Assembly (NCBI RefSeq): GCF_020686945.1
Contig: NZ_JAJEPR010000001.1
Span: 186,001 to 250,000, forward strand
Direction of reading: 5' to 3'
Length of the DNA: 64,000 bases
Origin: Limivivens faecihominis
Lineage (GTDB): Bacteria; Bacillota; Clostridia; Lachnospirales; Lachnospiraceae
In this document: one piece after another, positions 7,483 to 15,364 of the stretch
How positions within the stretch are numbered: the first letter of the stretch is position 1
Layout of the letters: every line of letters begins with the position of its first letter
Position numbers and translations under genes: made by a program
The notes under the pieces: model-generated
What the model was told of the DNA's origin: nothing
What the model saw: only the letters and a program-made list of their open reading frames with translations
The model's database searches: none

Positions 7483-8439
7483 TCAGAGCTTGATATTGGC
7501 AAAAAGTGAGCCAAGAGAGGTGGTTACGGCGTCGCTTTCCGGCAATTCGATGGTTTCTTCCTGAATTTCCTCAGCGGCCACATCGTTGAGGGCCTTCATG
7601 CTGAGGCTGAGCTTGCCGTCTTTCACGTTGATGACTTTGACTTTTACCTTGTCGCCGACTTTCAGGACAGCAGCCGGAGTTTTGATCCGTTTCTCGCAGA
7701 TCTGGGAAACATGAACCAGACCGGAAAGACCGTTGCCAAGGTCGATGAATGCGCCGTAGGGCTGGATGGACTCTACGGTACCCTCGGTTACAAGGCCGAT
7801 CTCCACGTTGGAGATTTTGGCTTTGCGCTCCTCGGCAGCTTTCTCGCGGAGAATCTCGCGGGCGGAGAGTACCAGATGATCGTCGTCCTCATCGGCTGTG
7901 ATGACGCGGACCTCGATCTCTTTGCCGAGCCAGTCGTTGAGAGCGTCCTCTTCCACATAGTTTAGGTCGAGTTTGGAAGCGGGGATGAAGCCACGGATGC
8001 CTTCCAGATAAGCCACAACGCCGGATTTTACGATGCCGGCGATCTTAACTTTGAGATTTGTGCCTTCTTCTTTGTATTTGCGGAGCTTGTCCCAGGCCAG
8101 AACTTCGTTGGCTTCTTTTGCGGAGAGAAGGATGTGGCCCTCGCCGTCGTCTCTGCGGATCACAGTGGCGGAGATCTCGTCGCCTACATGGATATCCTCA
8201 GCCAGGTTGAAGTTCGGATCGTTGGTGAAATCCTCCAGGCGGATGATGCCGTCGGTGTAATATTTGAGATCCAGGGTGATGGCGCTTTCAGAAACACCGA
8301 TGACGGTTCCGGTCAGGATATCGCCCTCGTGAATCTGCTTAAAGGAAGCTTCCAGCTCCTCCTTGTAATCCTCCATGGTCTCCACATGTTCGGGAGCCTC
8401 TGCGGTCTCCGGGGTTACGTTCTTCATTTCTTCAGTCAT
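7483..8439 (-). CDS. rpsA: S1 RNA-binding domain protein (ribosomal protein S1 type)
   Basis: 318 residues with three S1 domains, about 35-105 (GDILTGTVIGVSESAITLDL), 120-190 (KVKIAGIVKSGVVAYLEGIRGFIPAS) and 205-278 (GTVESIQPYGAFIDLGNGLSGLVH). It has acidic ends. Clostridial S1 proteins are shorter than the six-domain E. coli protein, so the length is acceptable. The rpsA symbol is used loosely, since other S1-repeat proteins exist. AAAGGAGACTACAG precedes the start. The mRNA leader of about 195 nt contains a 159-nt multi-hairpin segment that may control translation. Confidence 0.78.
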   Translation of the reverse strand: MTEEMKNVTPETAEAPEHVETMEDYKEELEASFKQIHEGDILTGTVIGVSESAITLDLKYYTDGIIRLEDFTNDPNFNLAEDIHVGDEISATVIRRDDGEGHILLSAKEANEVLAWDKLRKYKEEGTNLKVKIAGIVKSGVVAYLEGIRGFIPASKLDLNYVEEDALNDWLGKEIEVRVITADEDDDHLVLSAREILREKAAEERKAKISNVEIGLVTEGTVESIQPYGAFIDLGNGLSGLVHVSQICEKRIKTPAAVLKVGDKVKVKVINVKDGKLSLSMKALNDVAAEEIQEETIELPESDAVTTSLGSLFANIKL

Positions 8440-8470
8440 AATCTGTAGTCTCCTTTTCTGAAAAATTGAC

Positions 8471-8629
8471 GTTCAGAGCATCAGGCCACAGACACGCGCT
8501 CCGTGCTATCGCTGCTGACGCAGCTTCTGTCTGAGGCTTATGGGCGATCCGCCCATAACGAAATGAAAACTCAGCCTATTGCAAACAAGTTTGCATAGTC
8601 TGTTTTTTCATTTCGCTTATGCTCTGAAC
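8471..8629 (-). promoter_or_regulatory. 159-nt multi-hairpin leader of the S1-domain gene (or palindromic element)
   Basis: The ends GTTCAGAGCAT (8471-8481) and ATGCTCTGAAC (8619-8629) are perfect inverted repeats. Inside lie at least three nested stems: CGAAATGAAAA (8559-8569) with the TTTTCATTTCG side at about 8605-8615, enclosing GCAAAC/GTTTGC; TTATGGGCG/CGCCCATAA (8538-8558); and CAGACA/TGTCTG (8489-8494, 8528-8533). It lies wholly between the predicted minus-strand promoter and the S1 start codon. The TTCAGAGC end is shared with the repeat family at 19161, so it may be a related mobile element rather than a native leader. Confidence 0.6.
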
Positions 8630-8640
8630 TGTTTGGAAAA

Positions 8641-8669
8641 ATTTTAACATTTTTAGTGCAGAAAGTAAA
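8641..8669 (-). promoter_or_regulatory. Promoter of the S1-domain gene
   Basis: On the minus strand TTTACT (8669-8664), 17-base spacer, TG-extended TAAAAT (8646-8641). Transcription would begin near 8634 and include the folded 159-nt segment. Confidence 0.5.
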
Positions 8670-8734
8670 GAATCGTGTAAAATAAGAGAGACAGCGAATG
8701 TAAGATACAACCATATTTCAGAGGAGATTTATCT

Positions 8735-10426
8735 ATGAATGAAACCATACAGCAGAAAGTAACACCGTCCTGCGTTTCTGCTTCGGCACCGCGCAAGGTC
8801 TACGTTATCGGCCATAAGAACCCGGACACGGATTCCATCTGCTCGGCCATCGCCTATGCGGATATCAAGCGGCGGACCGAGGAGGGAATTTTTGAGGCCA
8901 AGCGGGCCGGACAGATCAGCCAGGAAACCCAGTATGTACTGGACCGCTTCCAGGTGGATCCGCCGGGCTATGTGCCCAATGTGGCTCCCAGGGTGAAAGA
9001 TATGGAGGTCCGCCGGATTCCAGGCGTCAGCGACCACATTTCCCTGAAAAAGGCCTGGAATCTCATGCGTACCCAGAACGTGAACACCCTGCCCATCGTC
9101 CAGGAGGGCAATACCCTGGAAGGTCTGATCACGATCAGCGATATTGCCAAGTCCTACATGGATGTCTACGACAACGCCATCCTTTCCACAGCCCGGACCC
9201 AGTACAAGAACATTCTGGAAACTCTGGACGGCACGATGGTGGTGGGAAATGAGCACGCCTATTTTGTCAAAGGAAAAGTTGTCATTGCGGCCGCCAACCC
9301 CGATCTGATGGAAAACTACATCGAGGAGGACGATCTGGTCATCCTCGGAAACCGTTACGAGTCCCAGCTCTGCGCCATCGAGATGAAGGCCGGCTGCATC
9401 ATCGTCTGCGAGGGAGCTCCGGTCTCCAAGACCATCCAGCGACTGGCAGCGGACCGGGTCTGCGCCGTCATCAGCACGCCCCATGACACCTACACCGTGG
9501 CCCGCCTCATCAACCAGAGCATGCCGGTGAAATTTTTCATGAAATCCAGTAACCTCATCACTTTCCATCTCGACGATTACACGGATTCCATCAAAGATGT
9601 CATGGCGAAAAAGCGGCACCGGGACTTCCCGATCCTGGACAAAAACGACCGCTATGTGGGCATGGTTTCCCGCCGGAATTTGTTGGGTATCAAGAGACGC
9701 CAGCTGATTCTCGTGGACCACAACGAGAAATCCCAGGCCGTGGACAACATCGAGAGTGCCGATATTCTGGAGATTATCGACCATCACCGCCTGGGCTCCC
9801 TGGAGACCATGGCTCCGGTCTATTTCCGGAACCAGCCTGTGGGCTGCACGGCCACGATCCTCTATCAGATTTACCAGGAGCGGAAGCTGGAGGTCCCGAA
9901 AAATATCGCAGGCCTTCTCTGCGCGGCCATCATTTCCGATACGTTGATGTTCCGCTCACCCACCTGTACGGCTCTGGACCGGGCAGCAGCGGAGCGCTTG
10001 GCTGAGATCGCTGGTATCAAATGCGAAGAATTTGCCACGGAGATGTTTGCGGCCGGCAGCAACCTGAAAGGCCGTTCTCCGGAGGAAATTTTCTATCAGG
10101 ATTTCAAGAAATTCGAGCTCAACAAGGCAAACTTCGGTGTGGGTCAGATCAACTCGATGAACCCCGACGAGCTCAAGGAGCTCAAGAGCCGCCTCCTTCC
10201 CTACATGGAAAAAGCTCTGGGAGCCCACGGCGAGACTATGCTCTTTTTTATGCTGACGGATATCATTCATCAGTCCACAGAACTTCTCTGCTATGGAGGG
10301 GAAAATGCCCGCCTGGTCGAGGAGGCTTTCCATCAGACGCCGTTGGACCATTCCATCATCCTGCCCGGCGTGGTGTCACGAAAGAAACAGCTGATTCCGG
10401 CCTTTATGAGCGCCCTGCAGCAGTAA
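8735..10426 (+). CDS. CBS/DRTGG-regulated manganese-dependent inorganic pyrophosphatase
   Basis: 563 residues. The split DHH catalytic domain begins with VIGHKNPDTDSICSA (about 24-38) and resumes with LVDHNEKSQ and the DHH motif IIDHHRLGS (about 348-356), ending in a DHHA2 domain. Two CBS domains (about 85-145 and 265-325) with a DRTGG domain between them are inserted. This is the family II CBS-PPase arrangement in which adenine nucleotides regulate pyrophosphate hydrolysis. AGAGGAG precedes ATG 8735. It is transcribed divergently from the S1-domain gene. The enzyme is cytoplasmic and pulls biosynthetic reactions forward by removing pyrophosphate. Confidence 0.9.
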   Translation: MNETIQQKVTPSCVSASAPRKVYVIGHKNPDTDSICSAIAYADIKRRTEEGIFEAKRAGQISQETQYVLDRFQVDPPGYVPNVAPRVKDMEVRRIPGVSDHISLKKAWNLMRTQNVNTLPIVQEGNTLEGLITISDIAKSYMDVYDNAILSTARTQYKNILETLDGTMVVGNEHAYFVKGKVVIAAANPDLMENYIEEDDLVILGNRYESQLCAIEMKAGCIIVCEGAPVSKTIQRLAADRVCAVISTPHDTYTVARLINQSMPVKFFMKSSNLITFHLDDYTDSIKDVMAKKRHRDFPILDKNDRYVGMVSRRNLLGIKRRQLILVDHNEKSQAVDNIESADILEIIDHHRLGSLETMAPVYFRNQPVGCTATILYQIYQERKLEVPKNIAGLLCAAIISDTLMFRSPTCTALDRAAAERLAEIAGIKCEEFATEMFAAGSNLKGRSPEEIFYQDFKKFELNKANFGVGQINSMNPDELKELKSRLLPYMEKALGAHGETMLFFMLTDIIHQSTELLCYGGENARLVEEAFHQTPLDHSIILPGVVSRKKQLIPAFMSALQQ

Positions 10427-10435
10427 AAGGGTATT

Positions 10436-11086
10436 ATGAAAAGAGGAGAAAAAAGAACAATGGAGAAAAAAACGACAGAAAAACAGAAGGTTTCCGTGAA
10501 AAAACAGCAGTGGAAACCTGGAAATATGCTATATCCCCTTCCGGCAGTCCTGGTAAGCCTGGGCCGGGAGGGCGAAAAACCGAATCTGATCACCGTGGCC
10601 TGGACGGGAACCGTCTGCACGAATCCGCCCATGGTTTACATCTCCGTGCGGCCGGAGCGCTATTCCTACAGCATTTTAAAAGAGACGAAGACCTTCGTCA
10701 TCAACCTGACCACAGAAAAACTTCTAAAGGCCACCGATTACTGCGGCGTGCGCTCCGGAAGAGACGTGGATAAATTCAAGGAGACCGGCCTCACAGCGAT
10801 TCCGGGACCGGTGACGGGCTGCCCCATGGTGGCAGAAAGCCCCGTAAACCTGGAGTGCAAAGTAAAAGAAGTGAAAGCCCTTGGCTCTCACGATATGTTC
10901 CTGGCCGAGGTAGTGGCCGTCCATGTCTCCGAGGACTATATGGAAGGAAACGGCCGCTTCTGTCTGAATCAGACCGGCCTGGTGGCCTATTCCCACGGCG
11001 AATATTTCAGCCTGGGAAAAAAACTTGGCACCTTCGGCTATTCCGTCCGGAAACCGGCGAAGAAAAAAGGAAAACATCGCAGATAA
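10436..11086 (+). CDS. Flavin reductase-like protein (FMN-binding split barrel)
   Basis: 216 residues. A basic N-terminal tail precedes a split-barrel domain: YPLPAVLVSLGREGEKPN, TVAWTGTVCTNPPMVYISVRP and SYSILKETKTFVINL are the FMN-contact segments of the flavin reductase/NADH:FMN family. It is about 10 bases after the pyrophosphatase, so probably co-transcribed. ATG 10436 has AAAAGGG nearby and ATG 10460 has AGAGGAG 11 bases upstream, so the start is uncertain by eight codons. The electron acceptor is unknown. Confidence 0.82.
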   Translation: MKRGEKRTMEKKTTEKQKVSVKKQQWKPGNMLYPLPAVLVSLGREGEKPNLITVAWTGTVCTNPPMVYISVRPERYSYSILKETKTFVINLTTEKLLKATDYCGVRSGRDVDKFKETGLTAIPGPVTGCPMVAESPVNLECKVKEVKALGSHDMFLAEVVAVHVSEDYMEGNGRFCLNQTGLVAYSHGEYFSLGKKLGTFGYSVRKPAKKKGKHRR

Positions 11087-11092
11087 ACACAA

Positions 11093-11132
11093 AAAACGCA
11101 GGAAGGTGTCAAAAACCGTTCCTGCGTTTTTT
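11093..11132 (+). terminator. Intrinsic terminator after the flavin reductase gene
   Basis: CGCAGGAA (11097-11104) pairs with TTCCTGCG (11119-11126), flanked by an A run and a T run to 11132, so it can act in both directions. Confidence 0.85.
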
Positions 11133-11210
11133 CAACAGCACACTCGAACCTGCATCTTGCGTGAATGGTCCAGTTATTTTCACTGTACTAGGCAGCCGTG
11201 TGATTTGGCT

Positions 11211-12416
11211 TCATAGCTTCTTAGCCGTCACGTCGCTTCCTCTTCGAATCGCCTGCTCCCCGTATTTTTTCCGGATCTTGTCGAGGGCGGCATCCAGTTT
11301 TTGCTGCTTTTCATTTTTCTCCCAGTCGATATCGAAGATGGAAAGCTGAACCGGAGCGTTTTCATCGGTCAGCCGGGTGGTCCGGACACCCAGAAGCCGG
11401 ATCGGCTCCCCGTTCCAGAGCCTGCGGAAAAGCCGAAGAGAAGCCGAATAAAGGGTTCCGGCGGCGTTGGAAGGCGGATTCAGAGGCATCTGATGGGAGG
11501 CGGCGGAAAAATCAGCGTACTTGATTTCCACGGAAATACTTCCGGCCAGCTGCTTTCCGGCGCGAAGCCTTTTTGCCACACTCTCCGAAAGACGGCGGAG
11601 CACCTGGGCGGCATCCCGTTCCGTCAGGGCATCTTCGGAGAGAGTAGTGGAATTTCCCACACCCTTGGCCCGGGCCGGAAGAGACTCCACCGGCCGGTCG
11701 TCGATACCGTTGGCGTACTCCCAGAGAAGCCTTCCGTGGCTCTTGAGATGGGAGACGAGAAGGTTCACGTCCGTGTTTGCCAGTTCTCCTATGGTGTGGA
11801 TGCCCAGCTTATTTAAGACCTGGGAGGAGGAACGCCCGGCCATGTGTAACTCCCGCACCGGAAGAGGCCACATTTTCCTCGGGATCTCCTCGGGAAAAAG
11901 TGTGTGAACCCGGTTCGGCTTCTCAAAATCTGAGGCCATCTTCGCCAGAAGCTTGTTGCAGGAGATCCCCACATTGACCGTAAACCCAAAACGCTCATAA
12001 ATCGTGTTCTTGATCTCGTCTGCGGCCTCCAAAGGATTCCCGTAACGGTGCGCGATACCCGTGAAATCCAGATAACACTCATCCACACTGACCTGCTCGA
12101 TATCCGGAGTCAGCGTCTTCAGATAATCAATAAAAAGATGGCTGTACTGCCGGTACATCTCGTGGTCCGGCGGAAAAATCAGGAGATTCGGACACTTTTT
12201 CAGGGCGGAGGCCACGGGCTCACTGGTATAAATGCCCATCTTCTTCGCAGAAATAGACTTGGCAAGGACGATGCCGTGGCGACTCTTCTGATCCCCTCCA
12301 ATAATAGCCGGCACCTCCCGCAGATCCGGCCCCGCCCCCGTCCTCAGATTCTCAACCGAAGTCCAGCTTAAATACGCCGAATTTACATCAATATGGAAAA
12401 TAATCCTGGAAGCCAT
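11211..12416 (-). CDS. dinB: DNA polymerase IV (Y-family translesion polymerase)
   Basis: 401 residues from ATG 12416. The longer frame from 12479 adds 21 residues not typical of the family, and the Shine-Dalgarno GGGAGGGAA lies just before 12416. Catalytic carboxylates are in FHIDVNSAYLSW (N-terminus) and SVDECYLDFTG. Helix-hairpin-helix segments and a little-finger domain follow (GSISVEIKYADF). PVQLSIFD near the C-terminus looks like a beta-clamp binding motif. It copies damaged DNA with low fidelity. No clear SOS (LexA) box was found in its promoter region. Confidence 0.92.
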   Translation of the reverse strand: MASRIIFHIDVNSAYLSWTSVENLRTGAGPDLREVPAIIGGDQKSRHGIVLAKSISAKKMGIYTSEPVASALKKCPNLLIFPPDHEMYRQYSHLFIDYLKTLTPDIEQVSVDECYLDFTGIAHRYGNPLEAADEIKNTIYERFGFTVNVGISCNKLLAKMASDFEKPNRVHTLFPEEIPRKMWPLPVRELHMAGRSSSQVLNKLGIHTIGELANTDVNLLVSHLKSHGRLLWEYANGIDDRPVESLPARAKGVGNSTTLSEDALTERDAAQVLRRLSESVAKRLRAGKQLAGSISVEIKYADFSAASHQMPLNPPSNAAGTLYSASLRLFRRLWNGEPIRLLGVRTTRLTDENAPVQLSIFDIDWEKNEKQQKLDAALDKIRKKYGEQAIRRGSDVTAKKL

Positions 12417-12594
12417 ATCCCATTCCCTCCCTTCTTTACCAAAGTTTATCTTTCCCACCTTCACCCATCCAACCAACAACTTTCACTTGTCACTTCACGA
12501 TTACCGCCCACTACACCCAGCCCGGCACTTCGATTTCCGTCAGGATTCCTGTGGAGGCAGGGCGTCCTCAGAGCCACTACATTACGATAACTCT

Positions 12595-12623
12595 ATCATA
12601 CCCGCAACCTCACCAAGATACAA
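12595..12623 (-). promoter_or_regulatory. Promoter of dinB
   Basis: Minus strand TTGTAT (12623-12618), 17-base spacer, TATGAT (12600-12595). It lies back to back with the promoter of the TPR lipoprotein gene. The 270-bp divergent region holds nothing else recognisable. Confidence 0.5.
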
Positions 12624-12626
12624 GTC

Positions 12627-12655
12627 TGTACAACCACTCTTTTTTCTGCTATACT
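12627..12655 (+). promoter_or_regulatory. Promoter of the TPR lipoprotein-hflX unit
   Basis: TGTACA (12627-12632), 17-base spacer, TGC-extended TATACT (12650-12655), 35 bases before the start codon. Confidence 0.5.
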
Positions 12656-12690
12656 TCGGTAGTACCAGCAAATTTTACGGAGGTTTATAC

Positions 12691-13731
12691 ATGAAAAAAA
12701 GTTTATGGATCTGGATTCCTCTGGCGGCTGTGCTCCTGACCGGATGCAGCGGCAACGACGGCGCGGACAGCATCGCCGAGGGCATGACAGCCATGGAAAA
12801 TAAAGAATACCAGGCGGCGCTGGAAGACTTCAAGACAGCGGCGGCCCTGGGAGAAAACGATGCGGCGGCCTACCGCGGCGAAGGCCTTGCTCTCATGGGG
12901 CTCGGACAGTACGCCGAGGCAGCCCAGGCCTTTGATACGGCGCTGAGGGCTACGGATGAAAAAATGCCAAACACGAAAAGAGACATCCTCTACTACAAAG
13001 CCACAGCCCTCTATAAAAACAGAGATTATGAGAACACGATCAGCACCTGCGACGAGATCCTTACCCTTAATCAGGAAGGCGACGCCTGTTATCTCCGCGG
13101 AGCCTGCTACATGGCCCAGGGAGATTACGACAAGGCGAAGACCGACTTTGACGCGGCGGTGGCCCTTTCCCCGAAAGATTATGACCTGGTGCTCGATATC
13201 TACGGCTGCTATCAGGAGCAGAAACGCTCCGCGGACGGAGCGCCCTATCTCGAAAATGCCCTGAATATCGAGGACTCCAGTGATGAAGGAAGCTACCAGA
13301 AAGCCCGCATCTATTTTTATCTGGAAGACTATGACAATGCTCAGAGCCTCTTAAATCCCCTCGTGGAAAAGAAAAACGGGGAGGCCATGGCTCTGATGGC
13401 CAAAATTTACCTGGAAGAAGGCGACACCACCCACGCCCGAAATCTCTGGCAGGAGCTCATCAGCAGCGCCGGGGAGAGCCAGACCGCCTATAACGGCCTC
13501 GTGCTCTGCGACATCCAGGACGGCGATTATGCTTCCGCCCTGGAAAATGTGGACAAAGGCCTGGCTTTATCCGGGGAAGAAGCACGGCAGGAACTCATGT
13601 ACAACGCGATCGTTGCCTGCGAACGTCAGGGCGATTTCGACACCGCCCGGACAAAAGCCCAGGAATATGTGGAAAAATACCCCGCGGACGAGCGCGGCAC
13701 CAGGGAATACACCTTCCTGCAGACGAGGTAA
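12691..13731 (+). CDS. TPR-repeat lipoprotein
   Basis: 346 residues. A signal peptide ends in the lipobox LLTGC (cysteine about residue 18), so it is a membrane-anchored lipoprotein. Behind it come tetratricopeptide repeats, e.g. EYQAALEDFKTAAALGE, YAEAAQAFDTALRA and DYDKAKTDFDAAVALSP, covering most of the protein. ATG 12691 is chosen for ACGGAGG eight bases upstream and for the signal peptide. The longer open frame from 12487 crosses the promoter. TPRs act as protein-binding scaffolds. The partner is unknown. hflX follows 4 bases after the stop. Confidence 0.82.
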   Translation: MKKSLWIWIPLAAVLLTGCSGNDGADSIAEGMTAMENKEYQAALEDFKTAAALGENDAAAYRGEGLALMGLGQYAEAAQAFDTALRATDEKMPNTKRDILYYKATALYKNRDYENTISTCDEILTLNQEGDACYLRGACYMAQGDYDKAKTDFDAAVALSPKDYDLVLDIYGCYQEQKRSADGAPYLENALNIEDSSDEGSYQKARIYFYLEDYDNAQSLLNPLVEKKNGEAMALMAKIYLEEGDTTHARNLWQELISSAGESQTAYNGLVLCDIQDGDYASALENVDKGLALSGEEARQELMYNAIVACERQGDFDTARTKAQEYVEKYPADERGTREYTFLQTR

Positions 13732-13735
13732 GCTT

Positions 13736-14977
13736 ATGGGAATGAATACGATTGAAGAATTAAAAGAACGGGTCATCCTCATCGGTGTCAGCACAAGCGA
13801 CGGGGATGACACCGAAGAATCCCTGAAAGAATTAAAAGAGCTGGCGGACACGGCCGGAGCCGAGACCGTCGGCACCGTGATCCAGAACCGGGAGGCCGTC
13901 CATCCGGGCACCTACATTGGAAAAGGAAAAATCGAGGAAGTCCGGGCCATGGCCTTTGGCCTTAACGCCACCGGCGTAATCTGCGATGACGAATTAAGCC
14001 CGGCCCAGCTCAACAACCTGGAGCAGGAGCTGGATCTCAAAGTCATGGATCGGACTCTGATTATCTTGGATATTTTCGCGGCCCACGCCCGGACCAGCGA
14101 AGGTAAGATTCAGGTAGAGCTGGCCCAGCTCAAATACCGGCAGGCGAGACTTGTCGGCCTCCGCAATTCCCTCTCCCGTCTGGGAGGCGGTATCGGAACC
14201 AGAGGACCGGGTGAGAAAAAGCTGGAGATGGACCGCCGTCTCATCAAGAGCCGCATCGCCCAGCTGAACCGGGAGCTGGCGGAGGTGAAACGCCACCGGG
14301 AGATCACCCGGGCCCAGCGAAGCCGCAGCCATATGCCTGTGGCGGCCATCGTGGGCTACACCAATGCGGGAAAGTCTACCCTTTTGAACCGCCTCACCGG
14401 GGCTGGCGTTCTGGAGGAGAATAAGCTCTTTGCGACCCTGGACCCCACGACCCGTACCCTGACATTAGATAACGGAACGAAAATCCTCCTTACCGACACT
14501 GTCGGCTTTATACGGAAGCTTCCCCATCATCTGGTGGAGGCCTTTAAGAGTACCCTGGAGGAGGCAAAGTACGCTGATGTGATCCTTCATGTGGTGGACG
14601 CCTCAAACGAGCAGATGGAGACTCAGATGTATGTGGTCTACGACACCCTAAGACGGCTGGAGGTGGGCGACAAACCCATTCTGACCCTTTTCAACAAGAC
14701 CGACCGGGAGGGCATCCGCACGGACCTCCGGGATCTCAAGGCTGATCAGACCCTCAAAATCTCCGCGAAGACCGGAGCAGGGCTTTCTGAACTGACTGAC
14801 GCGCTTGAGGAAGTGCTCCGAAGAGACAAGATCTATGTGGAGCGCCTTTACCCCTTCGACCAGGCAGGTATCATCCAGCTGATCCGCAAAGAAGGGGAGC
14901 TGGTATCCGAGGAATACACGGCGGAGGGCATCGAAGTCAGGGCTTATGTGCCCCGGAAGATCTACGAGAAGGTCTGA
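13736..14977 (+). CDS. hflX: Ribosome-associated GTPase HflX
   Basis: 413 residues. The N-terminal domain contains HPGTYIGKGKIEE and the linker GGIGTRGPGEKKLEMDRR that marks HflX. The G domain has GYTNAGKST (G1, about 204-212), DTVGF (G3) and NKTD (G4). HflX binds 50S subunits and splits or rescues stalled ribosomes under stress. The start at 13736 (or 13742) is close behind the TPR gene and uses GAGG in its last codons, so the two are probably one transcript. Confidence 0.93.
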   Translation: MGMNTIEELKERVILIGVSTSDGDDTEESLKELKELADTAGAETVGTVIQNREAVHPGTYIGKGKIEEVRAMAFGLNATGVICDDELSPAQLNNLEQELDLKVMDRTLIILDIFAAHARTSEGKIQVELAQLKYRQARLVGLRNSLSRLGGGIGTRGPGEKKLEMDRRLIKSRIAQLNRELAEVKRHREITRAQRSRSHMPVAAIVGYTNAGKSTLLNRLTGAGVLEENKLFATLDPTTRTLTLDNGTKILLTDTVGFIRKLPHHLVEAFKSTLEEAKYADVILHVVDASNEQMETQMYVVYDTLRRLEVGDKPILTLFNKTDREGIRTDLRDLKADQTLKISAKTGAGLSELTDALEEVLRRDKIYVERLYPFDQAGIIQLIRKEGELVSEEYTAEGIEVRAYVPRKIYEKV

Positions 14978-15063
14978 AAAAGACCTGCAAAGCCTTCAAG
15001 GGCTTTCGCACAGCAGCTGAAATTCGTCAATTTTACTAAAGACACAAGTTCTAGTGAATGATA

Positions 15064-15089
15064 CGGGGGCCCTGCGGCCTCCGTTTTTT
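15064..15089 (+). terminator. Intrinsic terminator upstream of nrdD
   Basis: CGGGGGCC (15064-15071), loop CTGC, GGCCTCCG (15076-15083), six T. It ends the hflX transcript. Confidence 0.8.
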
Positions 15090-15144
15090 CGCGGAAAAGC
15101 CTATTCTCCGGGGCTTTCCGGCATTTTTGCTGCATTTGCAAAAT

Positions 15145-15160
15145 ATACTATATGTAGTGG
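15145..15160 (+). promoter_or_regulatory. NrdR box
   Basis: ATACTATATGTAGTGG matches about 13 of 16 positions of the NrdR consensus (acaCwAtATaTwGtgt). It lies 41 bases upstream of the -35 of nrdD. A second box would be expected about three helical turns away, and only a poor match (about 8 of 16) is seen at 15179-15194. NrdR is an ATP/dATP-sensing repressor of ribonucleotide reductase genes. Confidence 0.65.
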
Positions 15161-15200
15161 TATATACGCAAAATGCGTCCCACATATGGTATTTTTACTG

Positions 15201-15229
15201 TTGACTCGAAAAGATATCTCTGATACAAT
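15201..15229 (+). promoter_or_regulatory. Promoter of nrdD
   Basis: TTGACT (15201-15206), 17-base spacer, TACAAT (15224-15229). The leader to ATG 15365 is about 130 bases. Confidence 0.75.
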
Positions 15230-15364
15230 AAATCCAGTCTCCGTATGGCGGGCACGAAAATCTCATGAAAAAACAGATGGCCGGGCCCAGCGTACGGAAA
15301 AAAACAGATAAGATCGCGGAAAAGTAAAAAGACAGCGCATCGGATAGATGGAAGGAGAAGGTTT

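Noticed and set aside
15179..15194. Second NrdR box
   Set aside because: Only about 8 of 16 consensus positions match and the spacing is 34 instead of 31-32, so it is not annotated as a site.
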